The notes beneath the pieces are model-generated. The model was given only the letters and a program-made list of their open reading frames with translations, was not told the origin of the DNA and did no database searches. A stretch of DNA of 64,000 bases, from assembly GCA_903875225.1 (NCBI GenBank), contig CAIQVJ010000124.1:62001-126000 (forward strand), in the 5' to 3' direction. Origin of the DNA: an uncultured Pseudomonadota bacterium. GTDB taxonomy: Bacteria; Myxococcota_A; UBA796; SXON01. A program made the position numbers and the translations under genes. The stretch's first letter is position 1; every line of letters starts with the position of its first letter. Shown one piece after another: positions 1-9,269 of this stretch.

Positions 1-761
1 CTGGTGAACGGATTTAGCGCCGAACGGAGCAGGGTGGCGGGCCCGGGCAGGCAGGTGACGTAGACACCCTTCGGGCCGAGCCGCGGAAGGAACGGGCCAG
101 GATCGCTCGCCACGCAGTCGAGCACGATGTCGAAGGGCGGCAGTCCGGCGTAGGCGTCTGCCTTCGCGTAGTCGACCACGGCGCTTGCCCCCAGGCGGCG
201 CACCCGGTCGGCGTTCTTCGCGCTGCACACCGCCACCACCGTAGCCCCCGCCGCCCGCGCGATCTGCAGCCCGAAGTGACCGACCCCGCCGGACGCCCCG
301 ACGACCAGCACGCGCTGGTTGGAGCCCTCGAGCGTGAGCCCCGCGAGGTCCCGCAGCGCCTGCAGCGCTGTCATGCCCGCGAGCGGCATCGCCGCAGCCT
401 CGGCGAACGCGAGCCCTTCGGGCATCGTGGTCACCTCCGCAACTCCCACCACGGCGTACTCAGCGGCGCCGGCGCCGGTTCCCTCGGCGATCCGGGCATG
501 CACGCGCGCGCCAGGGGCGAACCCCTGGACGCCCGGCCCGGCCTGCTCCACGATTCCCGCCACGTCGTAGGTGGGTACCGCAGGAAATTTCGCCGGCATG
601 ATGAGCCGATAGGCGCCGGAGGCCCGCTTCCAGTCGATCGGGTTCACGCTGCACGCCATCACACGCACGAGCACCTGGCCAGGGCCCGGCACGGGCTTCG
701 GCAGCTCCACAAGGCGCAGGACACCGGCGTTTCCGTAGGTCGAGTAGCTCATCGCACGCAT
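1..761 (-). CDS. Quinone oxidoreductase-like zinc-independent MDR dehydrogenase (3' end outside window)
   Basis: The leftward reading frame is open from the ATG at 761 to the window edge (about 253 residues visible). It starts MRAMSYSTYGNAGVL and carries the medium-chain dehydrogenase/reductase layout: a GroES-like N-terminal half with CSVNPIDWKRASG, then a Rossmann half with the nucleotide-binding run ASGGVGHFGLQIARAAGA and a VVDY segment. The catalytic zinc cysteine/histidine set of alcohol dehydrogenases is not visible, which fits NADPH:quinone reductase/zeta-crystallin relatives. An internal ATG at 752 is an alternative start. It is the last visible gene of the leftward run that begins at 9791, 69 bp after the carbamoyltransferase. 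The substrate cannot be inferred. Confidence 0.85.
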   Translation of the reverse strand, partial: MRAMSYSTYGNAGVLRLVELPKPVPGPGQVLVRVMACSVNPIDWKRASGAYRLIMPAKFPAVPTYDVAGIVEQAGPGVQGFAPGARVHARIAEGTGAGAAEYAVVGVAEVTTMPEGLAFAEAAAMPLAGMTALQALRDLAGLTLEGSNQRVLVVGASGGVGHFGLQIARAAGATVVAVCSAKNADRVRRLGASAVVDYAKADAYAGLPPFDIVLDCVASDPGPFLPRLGPKGVYVTCLPGPATLLRSALNPFT

Positions 762-830
762 CGCAGGCTCCGGGGAGGACCAACGTATGCACGGAGTGGG
801 GCACGTCTGCGGGCGACGTCCACCCGCCCG

Positions 831-2582
831 TCAGTCCAGCCCGAACTCCTCCGCCGCCGACTTGAGCTCCACCCGGGGCTGCTCCTCCTTCAGCAGCAGG
901 AACGATCCCATCACCAGCACGTCCATCTCGGTGCGCATGAAGCAGCGCCAGCCATCCGCCGGCGAGCACACCATCGGTTCGCCACGCACGTTCATGCTCG
1001 TGTTGATCAGCACGGGCACGCCCGTCGCCTGCCCGAACTTCGCGATCAGGTCGTAGTACAGCGGATCCTGCTCCCGGGAGACCGTCTGGATGCGCGCGGA
1101 GTTGTCCACGTGCGTGATCGCCGGCAGCGCGGGCTTGCCTTCCGCCACGGGCGCCACGAGCAGCATGTACGGCGAGGGCCGATCCAGCTGGAACCACTCG
1201 CTCACCTGCTCCTCCAGCACGGAGGGCGCGAACGGGCGGAAGCCCTCCCGCATCTTGATCTTGCGGTTGATGGTGTCGCGCATCTCGGGGTCGCGTGGAT
1301 CCCCGAGGATGCTGCGATGTCCGAGCGCCCGAGGCCCCCACTCCATCCGCCCGTGGAACCACCCCACGACCTTTCCGGCCGCGAGCAGGTCGACAGTGCG
1401 GGAGAGCAGCGCCTCCCGGTCCAGCTTCAGGTACTTCGCGCTCTGCCCGTCGAGCAGCTCCTGGACCTCCTCGTCCGAATAGCCCGGTCCCAGGTACACG
1501 CTCGGCAGGCGCGGGAGCCGCGGCTTCTTCAGGAGCCCGTTCCAGGCCCAGAGCGCCGCGCCCATCGCCCCGCCGGCATCACCCGCAGAAGGCTGGATGA
1601 ACAGGTCCTCGACCGGTGCTCGCCGAAGGATCTCTCCGTTCGCGACGCAGTTGAGCGCCACGCCGCCGGCCAGGCACAGCTTCGGCAGGCCCGTGGTCGT
1701 GACCACGTGCGTCGCCAACGCGACCATCGTGTCGTCCACGACCACCTGCAGCGAGCGCGCGACGTCCTTGTGGAACTGGGCCAGCTCCGCGTGCTCGAGC
1801 GGTCGGGCGGGCTGGCCCATCAGCGACTCGAACGCCGGCGTGTACATGCGCTCGCCGGCGTCGAAGTCGAAGTACTTCATGTCCAGGCGAAAACTTCCAT
1901 CGTCGCGCACGGTGATCATCTTGCGTATGGCATCGACGTAGAGCGGCTGGCCGTAGGGCGCGAGCCCCATGACCTTGTACTCGGCCGAGTTGATCTTGAA
2001 CCCGAGGTAGATGGTGAATGCCGAGTAGAGCAACCCCAATGAGTGGGGAAACCGGGTCTCGTTCGTGAGCACGAGGCTGTTTCCCCGCCCGGCGCCCCAG
2101 GACGAGGTGGTCCACTCGCCCACGCCGTCGACGGTGAGCACGCTCGCTTCTTCCCACCCGGAGCAGAAGAACGCGCTCGCAGCGTGCGAGAGGTGGTGCT
2201 CGGAGTAGAGCACGGCTCCGTGGTAGTCGATCTCGTCGGCGAGCACCTTCCCGATGCGCAGCTCCTTCATGATCACGTTCGGCAGACGGCGCACGAAGGC
2301 GCCGAGGCCCTGCGGAAACCGGTCGACGTGGCTGCGAATGGTCCGGTCGAACTTCTTGAACGGCTTGTCGTAGAACACCACGGCATCGATCCCGCGCACG
2401 CCGTCGGGCGTCGGGGCGAGCCCCGCCTCTCCGAGCACGTAACGGACCGCCTCCCGGGGAAAGCCGTTGTCGTGCTTCTTGCGGCTGAACGACTCCTCGG
2501 TCGCGGCAGCCACGATGCGGCCATCCTCTACGAGGCAGACAGCAGCGTCATGGTAGAAACAGGAGAGCCCGAGGATCCGCAT
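831..2582 (-). CDS. NodU/CmcH-type carbamoyltransferase
   Basis: 583 residues, the usual length for this family, which transfers a carbamoyl group from carbamoyl phosphate to a hydroxyl of a sugar or natural product through a carbamoyladenylate. The N-terminus MRILGLSCFYHDAA and the metal/substrate histidines in SEHHLSHAASAF belong to the N-terminal ASKHA-like domain. VDGVGEWTTSSWG follows. The C-terminal domain has the hallmark EWGPRALGHRSILGDPR. The acceptor is unknown. The gene starts 12 bp after the GH57 stop, so it is probably co-transcribed with the glycosidase and ketosynthase, and a glycan or glycolipid acceptor is a reasonable inference. Confidence 0.93.
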   Translation of the reverse strand: MRILGLSCFYHDAAVCLVEDGRIVAAATEESFSRKKHDNGFPREAVRYVLGEAGLAPTPDGVRGIDAVVFYDKPFKKFDRTIRSHVDRFPQGLGAFVRRLPNVIMKELRIGKVLADEIDYHGAVLYSEHHLSHAASAFFCSGWEEASVLTVDGVGEWTTSSWGAGRGNSLVLTNETRFPHSLGLLYSAFTIYLGFKINSAEYKVMGLAPYGQPLYVDAIRKMITVRDDGSFRLDMKYFDFDAGERMYTPAFESLMGQPARPLEHAELAQFHKDVARSLQVVVDDTMVALATHVVTTTGLPKLCLAGGVALNCVANGEILRRAPVEDLFIQPSAGDAGGAMGAALWAWNGLLKKPRLPRLPSVYLGPGYSDEEVQELLDGQSAKYLKLDREALLSRTVDLLAAGKVVGWFHGRMEWGPRALGHRSILGDPRDPEMRDTINRKIKMREGFRPFAPSVLEEQVSEWFQLDRPSPYMLLVAPVAEGKPALPAITHVDNSARIQTVSREQDPLYYDLIAKFGQATGVPVLINTSMNVRGEPMVCSPADGWRCFMRTEMDVLVMGSFLLLKEEQPRVELKSAAEEFGLD

Positions 2583-2594
2583 CCGGCGGCAGTA

Positions 2595-4352
2595 TCACGC
2601 GGTTTCCGTGACGAGCCACGTGGCCACCCGCTCCCCATCCGGCGCGTAGAGCCCGAGGCTGCTGGCCACCCCGACCTGCGCGAACCCGTCGACGATGGGC
2701 TGCCGCTCTGCGCCCTGAACGGACCAGCCGTCGGCGCCGCGCACCCGCACGACCCACTGGTCGGCGCGCCGGCCGACCCAGATCCGCCGGGGAGCGCCCA
2801 CGCGGGCCATCGCACCGGCCCGGACGGCGAGGACCGTGGCGGCCTGCCACCCGGTCCAGTCATCGGTGGCCCCCAGCGGTCCGATCCGCACCGCGTTCGC
2901 CTCCACGGCCTTGATGGGCACGAGGAGCCGCGGATCGGGTGCCAGGCCCATCGCCTTCCACGCTGCGGTGATGTGCCCCCGGAACAGCTCGTCGAAGACG
3001 TGCGCGAGCGGCGTCGAGAACTCGTCGCCGTACCACCAGAACCAGTCGCTGCCCTCGGCGGCGTAGACGTGTCGTGCTGCAGCGGGCGGGCGGCCGGCGC
3101 GCTCCCACGCCGCGCGTGCGGCAACGAGCAGCCCCCAGGCCACCCGGTCCTCCGGGTGCCCGATCCAGATCTGGAAGTCGGCGTTGATCCAGGATCCAGT
3201 ATGGAGGCGCGCGATGGGAACGGCGGGAACCGCCGCCACGAAGTCCGAGATCGTGCGGGTCTCCCCCGAACTGAACAGCGCGGAGAGGAAAGCCTCCCCG
3301 GCATCGGGGTAGTGCTCCCACGGGTTTTCACCGTCCAACGCCAGTAGTGCGCAGCGACCGCCCGCAACGGTGACGAGGTCGGCCGCCGCTGCGTCCCCAC
3401 CCCAGTCCTGATAGGCGAAGCCGATGCGATCCGAGAGGTAGTGGTCCCGAAAAACCAGGGTGATGCCCTTGAACCAGCCAGGGCTGCTGGCGTTCGCCCG
3501 CGGATCGGAGCGACGGAGCACGTCCTCGTCCGAGGCGGCCCAGCCAAAACCGAGCTCTGAGAACATCTCGACCACCTCGGGGCTCACGGACCCCTCGGAG
3601 GGCCAAACGCCAGCCACCCGGGCGCCCGTCCAGGCCTCCACGCGCGCGCGGCCACTGCGAAGCTGCTCGCGCGCGTCCTCGGGCCACGCAAAACCCGGGT
3701 CGGGCACGCCCGGCAGGTTGCGCTGCGCGTGCGCCGTGTTCACGATCAGCGGCAGGATCGGGTGGTAGTAGGGCGAGCAGCTCACCTCGCCCCCGCCGGC
3801 GACGAACCCACGGTACTGCTCGTGGAGCTCACGCAGGATCGTCCGCTCGACCTCCACCACGAGGTCCAGATCCGCCTGCCCGAACCCACGCCCCTGCCTG
3901 CGGAGGCGGACCAGCTCCGGAAAATCGGCGAGCGCCGAGAACCCGAACCAGGAGAGCTCCCCCCACACGATGCGATCGAGGCACTCGGCGGGTGTGAGCT
4001 CCTGGGCGGGGATGTCGCGCAGGGCGGCGAAGGCGTCGAACCAGTCGAAGCGCTTCGGGCTGCCGTACAGTGCCTGCTCGGCGAGGGTCGCCCTGTCAGC
4101 GGGGAGCAGATCCCGGAACGGAGTGGTGAGGAGGCGCAGGAGCGGGTCGACACCGCCCTGGGCGTAGTGGTCGATCTGGTCGAGCAGCGAGGGCACCAGG
4201 TTGATGGTCGCGCGCCCGCCTGTCCGTCGCAGCACCCACGGCACGTCCCGGTAGCCCCGCAGCGCATGCTTGCGGACCCAGGGGAGCACCGGCTCCCCGG
4301 ACTCGGGGTCCCGGTAGTCGGGCTGGTGCATGTGCAGCAGGATCGGGAGCAT
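2595..4352 (-). CDS. Glycoside hydrolase family 57 protein
   Basis: 585 residues from the ATG at 4352, chosen because it overlaps the ketosynthase stop (TGATG) and gives the classic GH57 opening MLPILLHMHQPDY. Other family features are GVWPSEGSVSPEV, where the nucleophile-type Glu is expected, and the late LALDGENPWEHYPDAG. GH57 enzymes act on alpha-glucans (alpha-amylase, amylopullulanase, 4-alpha-glucanotransferase, branching enzyme). The exact activity cannot be read here. The frame stays open far upstream inside the ketosynthase gene, but that extension is out-of-frame shadow. No signal peptide, so cytoplasmic. Confidence 0.9.
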   Translation of the reverse strand: MLPILLHMHQPDYRDPESGEPVLPWVRKHALRGYRDVPWVLRRTGGRATINLVPSLLDQIDHYAQGGVDPLLRLLTTPFRDLLPADRATLAEQALYGSPKRFDWFDAFAALRDIPAQELTPAECLDRIVWGELSWFGFSALADFPELVRLRRQGRGFGQADLDLVVEVERTILRELHEQYRGFVAGGGEVSCSPYYHPILPLIVNTAHAQRNLPGVPDPGFAWPEDAREQLRSGRARVEAWTGARVAGVWPSEGSVSPEVVEMFSELGFGWAASDEDVLRRSDPRANASSPGWFKGITLVFRDHYLSDRIGFAYQDWGGDAAAADLVTVAGGRCALLALDGENPWEHYPDAGEAFLSALFSSGETRTISDFVAAVPAVPIARLHTGSWINADFQIWIGHPEDRVAWGLLVAARAAWERAGRPPAAARHVYAAEGSDWFWWYGDEFSTPLAHVFDELFRGHITAAWKAMGLAPDPRLLVPIKAVEANAVRIGPLGATDDWTGWQAATVLAVRAGAMARVGAPRRIWVGRRADQWVVRVRGADGWSVQGAERQPIVDGFAQVGVASSLGLYAPDGERVATWLVTETA

Positions 4353-5986
4353 CAGCGGGGGCCGTAGCGACGGGCGGTCGCGCGCGCCACCCCTGCCGCC
4401 GGTGCGTCCACGACGAGCGCGATGGCCGATGCGGCACGCCCCTCGTCCACGAGACGACGAGCCTCGAACTCGGCGGTCCCGCGCCCGTCGCAGAATACAA
4501 GGCCGGGGCCCGTGAGTCCGAGCAGGATGGCGGCCTCGGCGAGGGGTGCACCCGGAATCGTGTAGACGAAGTGCACACGCGGCGCCCGCTCGGGGCCATT
4601 CTGCCGCAGCACGTCGAGGTAGCGCCAGTCGGCCTGGGCGCAGTTCTCCTCGCTCGAGAGCACGACCGCCTCGTCGGGTCGGGCGCCGATGTGCGCGAGG
4701 GCGACGATTCCCGCCCTCACGTACGTGTCGGCCCGGCCGAGGTTCACGGCGGCCGAGCCATCGAGCTGGCGGGGAAGCGCTGCGACCGGAAACTGCTCTC
4801 CTTCCACCACGGCTTCTTCGGTCCAGCCGCCTGGGGCGAGCGTTGCCCGCACGGCCCCCGGCGAGGGGTCCGGCTGAACAGGCCCGAACACCAGCGCGGT
4901 GTTCACCCCGCCGAACGCGGCGTTCACGGAGAGGCCAAAGCCCCCGCCCCGCCTCCCCGGCCCGCCGACCATGCCCAGTTCCGGGTCCACCTCGAGCGCC
5001 CCTGGCATCGGTCCCCCGGCCAGCATGCCGATCAACGCGACCGCCTCGATGGTTCCGGCCGCGCCGAGCGTGTGCCCGATGATCGGCTTGAGGGCGTGCA
5101 CTGGCACGGGCCGCCCGCCGAACAGCCGGGAAAGCGCCTTCGCCTCCATGGCATCGTTGAACAACGTGCCCGTCGCGTGCCCGCTCACCAGATCCACGGC
5201 GTCGGGAACGAGGGCAGGGTCGATGCCGGCGTCGCCCAGCGCCGCCACGGCCGCCCGATAGAGCCCGCCCCCGGACCGGTCCGGCGCGGTGAGGTGCACC
5301 GCATCCTGCGAGAGGCCCGTGCCCCACAGCGCGCAGAGCGGTGACCGTCCCGCCCGGAGCGCGCTCCCTGGCGTCTCGAGCAGCACCGCGGCGGCACCCT
5401 CGCCGATCATCAGGCCATCGCGGCCCCGGGTGAACGGGCGGCTCTCCCCCGCGGCCAGTGCTCCGATGCCGGCAAACCCGGCATGGATGAACGGCGAGAG
5501 CACATCCACGCCCGCGACGATCACCCGTTCGCACCGCCCGCTCCGCAACCAACCGCGCGCGACGTCGAACGCTGCCGCTCCCGAGGCGCATGCGACCGAC
5601 ACGGTGGCCAACGGCATGGTCTCGTCCCCCCAGCGCTGCGCACATCGGGCGGCCACCCTTCGGGTGGGCTGCTGGCGGTACACGTGGGCCCGGCGCTCAG
5701 GAAATCGCCCTTCGAACTCCGCGATCGCGCCGGACGTGGTGCCGACCACGAGCCCGCACGCGCGGCCCGGGTCTACGGCGTCCACGACCTGCTGGAGGAG
5801 CGCCTCGGCGTCGCCGACTGCCCCCCCGAGGCAGCCTCCGCGCACTGCCCCGACCCCGGTCGCACCGGACCACGCCCAGGGCGCGGCCCGCGAGCGCGGC
5901 CCACCCTCGGCCAGCGCGTCCAGCAGCGCGTCGATGCCGGCCCCAGCGGCGGTCTCCACGCTCACTCGGGTGACCCACGGGTTCAT
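4352..5986 (-). CDS. Beta-ketoacyl synthase with a second ketosynthase-like half
   Basis: 544 residues from the ATG at 5986 (MNPWVTRVSV). The first roughly 395 residues are a complete condensing enzyme with the catalytic triad: Cys133 in SVACASGAAA, His270 in SGHATGTLFNDAM and His305 in KPIIGHTLGAAG, then NAAFGGVNTALVFG near the end of the fold. About 150 further residues (RADTYVRAGIVALAHIG, SSEENCAQADWRYLDVL, VHFVYTIPGAPLAEAAILLGLTG) resemble the truncated beta-ketoacyl-synthase-like N-terminal domain (PF13723 type) that pairs with active ketosynthases in some polyene systems. No ACP, KR or AT is adjacent. It starts 8 bp after the metallophosphatase stop and overlaps the GH57 start by one base. 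Confidence 0.85.
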   Translation of the reverse strand: MNPWVTRVSVETAAGAGIDALLDALAEGGPRSRAAPWAWSGATGVGAVRGGCLGGAVGDAEALLQQVVDAVDPGRACGLVVGTTSGAIAEFEGRFPERRAHVYRQQPTRRVAARCAQRWGDETMPLATVSVACASGAAAFDVARGWLRSGRCERVIVAGVDVLSPFIHAGFAGIGALAAGESRPFTRGRDGLMIGEGAAAVLLETPGSALRAGRSPLCALWGTGLSQDAVHLTAPDRSGGGLYRAAVAALGDAGIDPALVPDAVDLVSGHATGTLFNDAMEAKALSRLFGGRPVPVHALKPIIGHTLGAAGTIEAVALIGMLAGGPMPGALEVDPELGMVGGPGRRGGGFGLSVNAAFGGVNTALVFGPVQPDPSPGAVRATLAPGGWTEEAVVEGEQFPVAALPRQLDGSAAVNLGRADTYVRAGIVALAHIGARPDEAVVLSSEENCAQADWRYLDVLRQNGPERAPRVHFVYTIPGAPLAEAAILLGLTGPGLVFCDGRGTAEFEARRLVDEGRAASAIALVVDAPAAGVARATARRYGPR

Positions 5987-5994
5987 GCGCTCCG

Positions 5995-6777
5995 TCACTC
6001 CCAAAGCCCCCTGGCATGACGCGCCGCAGACGGTACGGAGACGAACCCGGGCTCGCGGTCTGGCGTGAGCACCGCAGCGCACAGCCTGTTCCCGAAGCAA
6101 CACCCGAGATCGAGCCCGGTTGTGTGCCTCGTCCGGCGAGGCTCAGCCCCGAAGTAGGGCTGGTGGCCAAAATAGACATGACCGAAGCGCCCGTCGTACA
6201 CCTCGCTCCAGTAGGAGTCCTCGGGCGTCTCCTCGCCGAGCGCCACCATCCGGCCTCTCGCGTTGACGTAGCGGACGCGGAGGAGCTGCTCGTACCGATC
6301 GCGGTCCGGACGCGAGCAGGCGGCGATCACCTCGACGGGGGGCAGCTCGGTCACAGAAGGAGGCACCCCGGCGTGAACCACCAGCGCATCGTGCTCGGGC
6401 AGCCGCAGGTACAGCACCGAGCTCTCGAGAAAAGCGATGTCCGACGGGGAGAGCGCCGCGTGGACCCGCCCGATCGCCACTGCCCCGCGCACCGGGTTCG
6501 GGGCGCCGGTCTCGAGCCGGGCCTTCTCGTGGCGCCGGAACCGGGCGTGCTTGGCCTCGTGGTTGCCCTCCACCAGCGTCACGCGCTGACCCGCCTCCCG
6601 CAGCTCCCGCACGTACTGCACGACTCCGGCAGAGTCCGGCCCCTTGTCCACGAGATCCCCGCAGAACACGAGATGCTCATCGGGATGGGGTGACAGCACG
6701 TCCAGCAGCGCCCGAAGCTCGTCGAGGCATCCATGAACGTCGCCGATGACCAGCGTGCGCACGCTCGACCCCGCCAT
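5995..6777 (-). CDS. Metallophosphoesterase (ApaH/PP2A-like serine/threonine phosphatase fold)
   Basis: 260 residues from the ATG at 6777. Metal ligands of the calcineurin-like fold are all present: GDVHGC near residue 14, GDLVDKGPDS, VEGNHEAKH, and later VVHAGVP. This pattern is shared by ApaH (Ap4A hydrolase) and PrpA/PrpE-type protein phosphatases, so diadenosine polyphosphate or phosphoprotein hydrolysis is possible. The C-terminal HQPYFGAEPRRTRHTTGLDLGCCFGNRL fits the same group. The start codon shares one base with the permease stop (TGATG), indicating translational coupling. Confidence 0.88.
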   Translation of the reverse strand: MAGSSVRTLVIGDVHGCLDELRALLDVLSPHPDEHLVFCGDLVDKGPDSAGVVQYVRELREAGQRVTLVEGNHEAKHARFRRHEKARLETGAPNPVRGAVAIGRVHAALSPSDIAFLESSVLYLRLPEHDALVVHAGVPPSVTELPPVEVIAACSRPDRDRYEQLLRVRYVNARGRMVALGEETPEDSYWSEVYDGRFGHVYFGHQPYFGAEPRRTRHTTGLDLGCCFGNRLCAAVLTPDREPGFVSVPSAARHARGLWE

Positions 6778-8801
6778 CAGTCGCTCATCAGGAAGATGCG
6801 AGGACGCCCGTCCTTCACCTCGGTCTTGCCGTCGGCCCGGGTGTCGGGCCGCGTCTCGGCGTCGTCGTCGTCGGTCACCTTGGCCCAGTACCGGAGCAGG
6901 ATCTGGTAGACGAGGATGCCGGTCTCGCCCTCGCCCCACAACAGGTACTTCACGGCCTGCCCGACCGGATTCTCCCGTGTGAGCCCGAGAAAGATGCTCT
7001 TCGGCTCCACCAGCTCGCTCACGTACGCGATGGTGTTCGCGATGGCGGTCGCGTTGGAGACGGTGATCCGGTAGTCGTCGCCGATCCGCGCGATCTTCAG
7101 GCCGACCGTGGAGTCGAAGGAGGAGCGGTCGTGCGTGAGATCGATGTGGATGAAGGCCAGGGAACCTTCGACCGCGTAGTACTGTTTGAGCCGCTTCTTG
7201 ATGGCGCTGTGGCGCGCATCATGCTGCTTGACCGCCACCAGGCTGACCTTGCGGCCCTGGACCTCCTTCCAGAGGAGCTCGGAGTCGTGCGTCGTGAACG
7301 CGACCTTCTCGACCCGGAACTCGGTCGCCCGCTGGTAGCGGGAGATGGCGCTGATCACCAGCATCGACAGGATGAAGATCGACGAGATGATGATGCCGTC
7401 CGGCCGCTCGAACACGTTGTCCACGAACGTGTAGGCGAACACCAGCGTGATCACGATGAACGGGAACGCGAGCCTCGGTGTCCGGCGCTCCTCCTTCGCT
7501 TCGCGGATCAATGCGAGCGTCACGGCCACGGAGGCGGAGAGGATGAGCGCGAGCACGCCGGTCGCGTAGGCCCCGCCCTGAGCCTCGACGTCGGCGTCGA
7601 ACACGATCGTGACGATCACGTCGATCGCGATCAGCACGAGGATGAGCGGACGCGGGCTGCCCACCCAGTGCGGCGCCATGCCGAACCGCGGCAGGTAGCG
7701 CGGGATCAGGGACAGCATCGCCGCCATGGCGCTCGCACCCGCGAACCAGAGGATCAGGATGGTGCTGGCGTCGTAGAACGTGCCGAACACGTCACCCAGG
7801 TAGTGGTGTGCGAGCCAGGCGAGCGCGCGACCCGATGCCTCTCCCCCATCCCGCCATGCCTGTTCGGGGATCAAGAGGGTGGTCACGAAGCTCGACCCGA
7901 TCAGGAAGCCGGACATGACGACGGCAGCACCGATCAGGAGCTTTCGGGTGGCGCCGATCCGGTTCAGGGGAACCCCACCCGGAACATCCTTCTGGGCGCC
8001 CTTGATGAGCGGCATCACACTCACGCCGGTCTCAAAACCCGAGAGCCCGAGGGCCAGTTTCGGAAATGCCAGGATGGAGGCGAGCATGAGCCCGAGGCCA
8101 GAGCCCTTGAGCGAGAGCCCGCGCTCCCAGTTCGACCACGCCTCCGGATGGTGGGAGATCTCGATGAAGCCCCGGCCGACGACGACGAGGTTCAGCAGCA
8201 GGTACGGGACGGCGATCCACGTGGCGACGCCGATCGCCTCGTTGAAGCCCCGCAGGAACACGATGCCCAGCAGTGCGAGCAGGCCGAGGGTGATCGCAAG
8301 CTGCTCTCCCTCGAGGTAGGGCTCGAGGAAGGGGTTCTGCGTGAGATGCGCGGCCGCATCGGCCGCGGACAGCGTCATCGTGATGACGAAGTCGGTGCTC
8401 GCAAAGCCCAGCAGGCACAGGACGAACACCTTGCCCGCCCAGCCGGGGAGCAGCTTCTCGAGCATCGAGACCGACCCGTGACCGAGGTACGAGCGCCGTG
8501 CGACGGCGAGGTAGATCGGCAGGGCAGCGAACAACGTGACCAACACGAGCGCGATCGTTGCCAGCGGCGCGATCGCGCCGGCAGCGAGCAGCGCGATGCC
8601 GGGCTGGTAGCCGAGGGTCGAGAAGTAGTCGACGCCCGTGAGCCAGATGACCTTGTACCAGGGAAACTGCGGGTGGGCATGGGGAGCGCCGCCCGAATGC
8701 TCCTGCCCCTTGAGCAGCCATCGGCCCAGCGGCGTGGCCGGGGGCGCATCATCCGGCGAAGGGAGCGCCGGGAGCGTGGTGAGCAGCGGTTGTTCCACCA
8801 T
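6777..8801 (-). CDS. APC-superfamily permease with C-terminal soluble domain
   Basis: 674 residues from the ATG at 8801, preceded by GAGGGG six bases upstream. After a cytoplasmic N-terminus come about twelve hydrophobic helices, starting near WLTGVDYFSTLGYQPGIALLAAGAI, with a central KLALGLSGFETGVSVMPLI typical of amino-acid/polyamine/organocation carriers. A roughly 200-residue hydrophilic tail follows, with many charged residues and an SIFLGLTRENPVGQAVKYLL segment. The tail resembles soluble regulatory tails of KUP-like or cation-linked permeases. Substrate unknown. The start lies one base after the stop of the upstream redox protein gene. Confidence 0.8.
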   Translation of the reverse strand: MVEQPLLTTLPALPSPDDAPPATPLGRWLLKGQEHSGGAPHAHPQFPWYKVIWLTGVDYFSTLGYQPGIALLAAGAIAPLATIALVLVTLFAALPIYLAVARRSYLGHGSVSMLEKLLPGWAGKVFVLCLLGFASTDFVITMTLSAADAAAHLTQNPFLEPYLEGEQLAITLGLLALLGIVFLRGFNEAIGVATWIAVPYLLLNLVVVGRGFIEISHHPEAWSNWERGLSLKGSGLGLMLASILAFPKLALGLSGFETGVSVMPLIKGAQKDVPGGVPLNRIGATRKLLIGAAVVMSGFLIGSSFVTTLLIPEQAWRDGGEASGRALAWLAHHYLGDVFGTFYDASTILILWFAGASAMAAMLSLIPRYLPRFGMAPHWVGSPRPLILVLIAIDVIVTIVFDADVEAQGGAYATGVLALILSASVAVTLALIREAKEERRTPRLAFPFIVITLVFAYTFVDNVFERPDGIIISSIFILSMLVISAISRYQRATEFRVEKVAFTTHDSELLWKEVQGRKVSLVAVKQHDARHSAIKKRLKQYYAVEGSLAFIHIDLTHDRSSFDSTVGLKIARIGDDYRITVSNATAIANTIAYVSELVEPKSIFLGLTRENPVGQAVKYLLWGEGETGILVYQILLRYWAKVTDDDDAETRPDTRADGKTEVKDGRPRIFLMSD

Positions 8802-8802
8802 T

Positions 8803-9267
8803 TCAGCCCCTCGCCAGTGGATGTCCGAGGTCCCAGAGCACGCCGGCGACGGCCTCCGCGACGTCACCCGCCAGGGAGGTGCAATAGTCCTTCCGCTCAG
8901 CCCCCAGGAAGGGTCCGAGGGGCGCCGTGCGCAGGTTGCAGGAGGTCTCCAGCGCCCCCTCCACCTTGCGGGCCAGCGCAGCGCGGTAGCGGACGACAGC
9001 CTCGCGGAGCTCGGGGGTGACGGGGCCGGTGGGATCCGGATCCCCGAACAGTTCGCCGAGCAGCATCACCCCGGCCTGGATGGCTCCACAGGGGCCATCG
9101 CCCGTGATGCCGCCCTTTCGGAGCGACTGGTAGGGGGGTGTTGCGCACCCGAACGCCTCCGCCAGCGCGATCCCACAGGAGCGGTGCGGCGTTTCGACGC
9201 CTCGATACAGCCGCTCGACGATCGCCCGACGGGAGCCTGCATACCGCTCGCGGCCATCGTCACTCAC
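8803..9267 (-). CDS. C_GCAxxG_C_C family putative redox-active protein
   Basis: 154 residues from a GTG start at 9267, two bases after the upstream stop. Conserved cysteines occur as HRSCGIALAEAFGC, DGPCGAIQAGVML, ETSCNL and KDYCTSL, the spacing pattern of the small C_GCAxxG_C_C family, which is thought to be redox active although no reaction is established. No signal peptide. It is encoded directly ahead of the permease, so a redox role linked to that operon is only an inference. Confidence 0.75.
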   Translation of the reverse strand: MSDDGRERYAGSRRAIVERLYRGVETPHRSCGIALAEAFGCATPPYQSLRKGGITGDGPCGAIQAGVMLLGELFGDPDPTGPVTPELREAVVRYRAALARKVEGALETSCNLRTAPLGPFLGAERKDYCTSLAGDVAEAVAGVLWDLGHPLARG

Positions 9268-9269
9268 GC

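Noticed and set aside
4353-5645. N-terminal extension of the GH57 frame across the ketosynthase gene
   Set aside because: The ketosynthase has its full catalytic triad in another frame, and GH57 begins with its standard HMHQPDY start at 4352.
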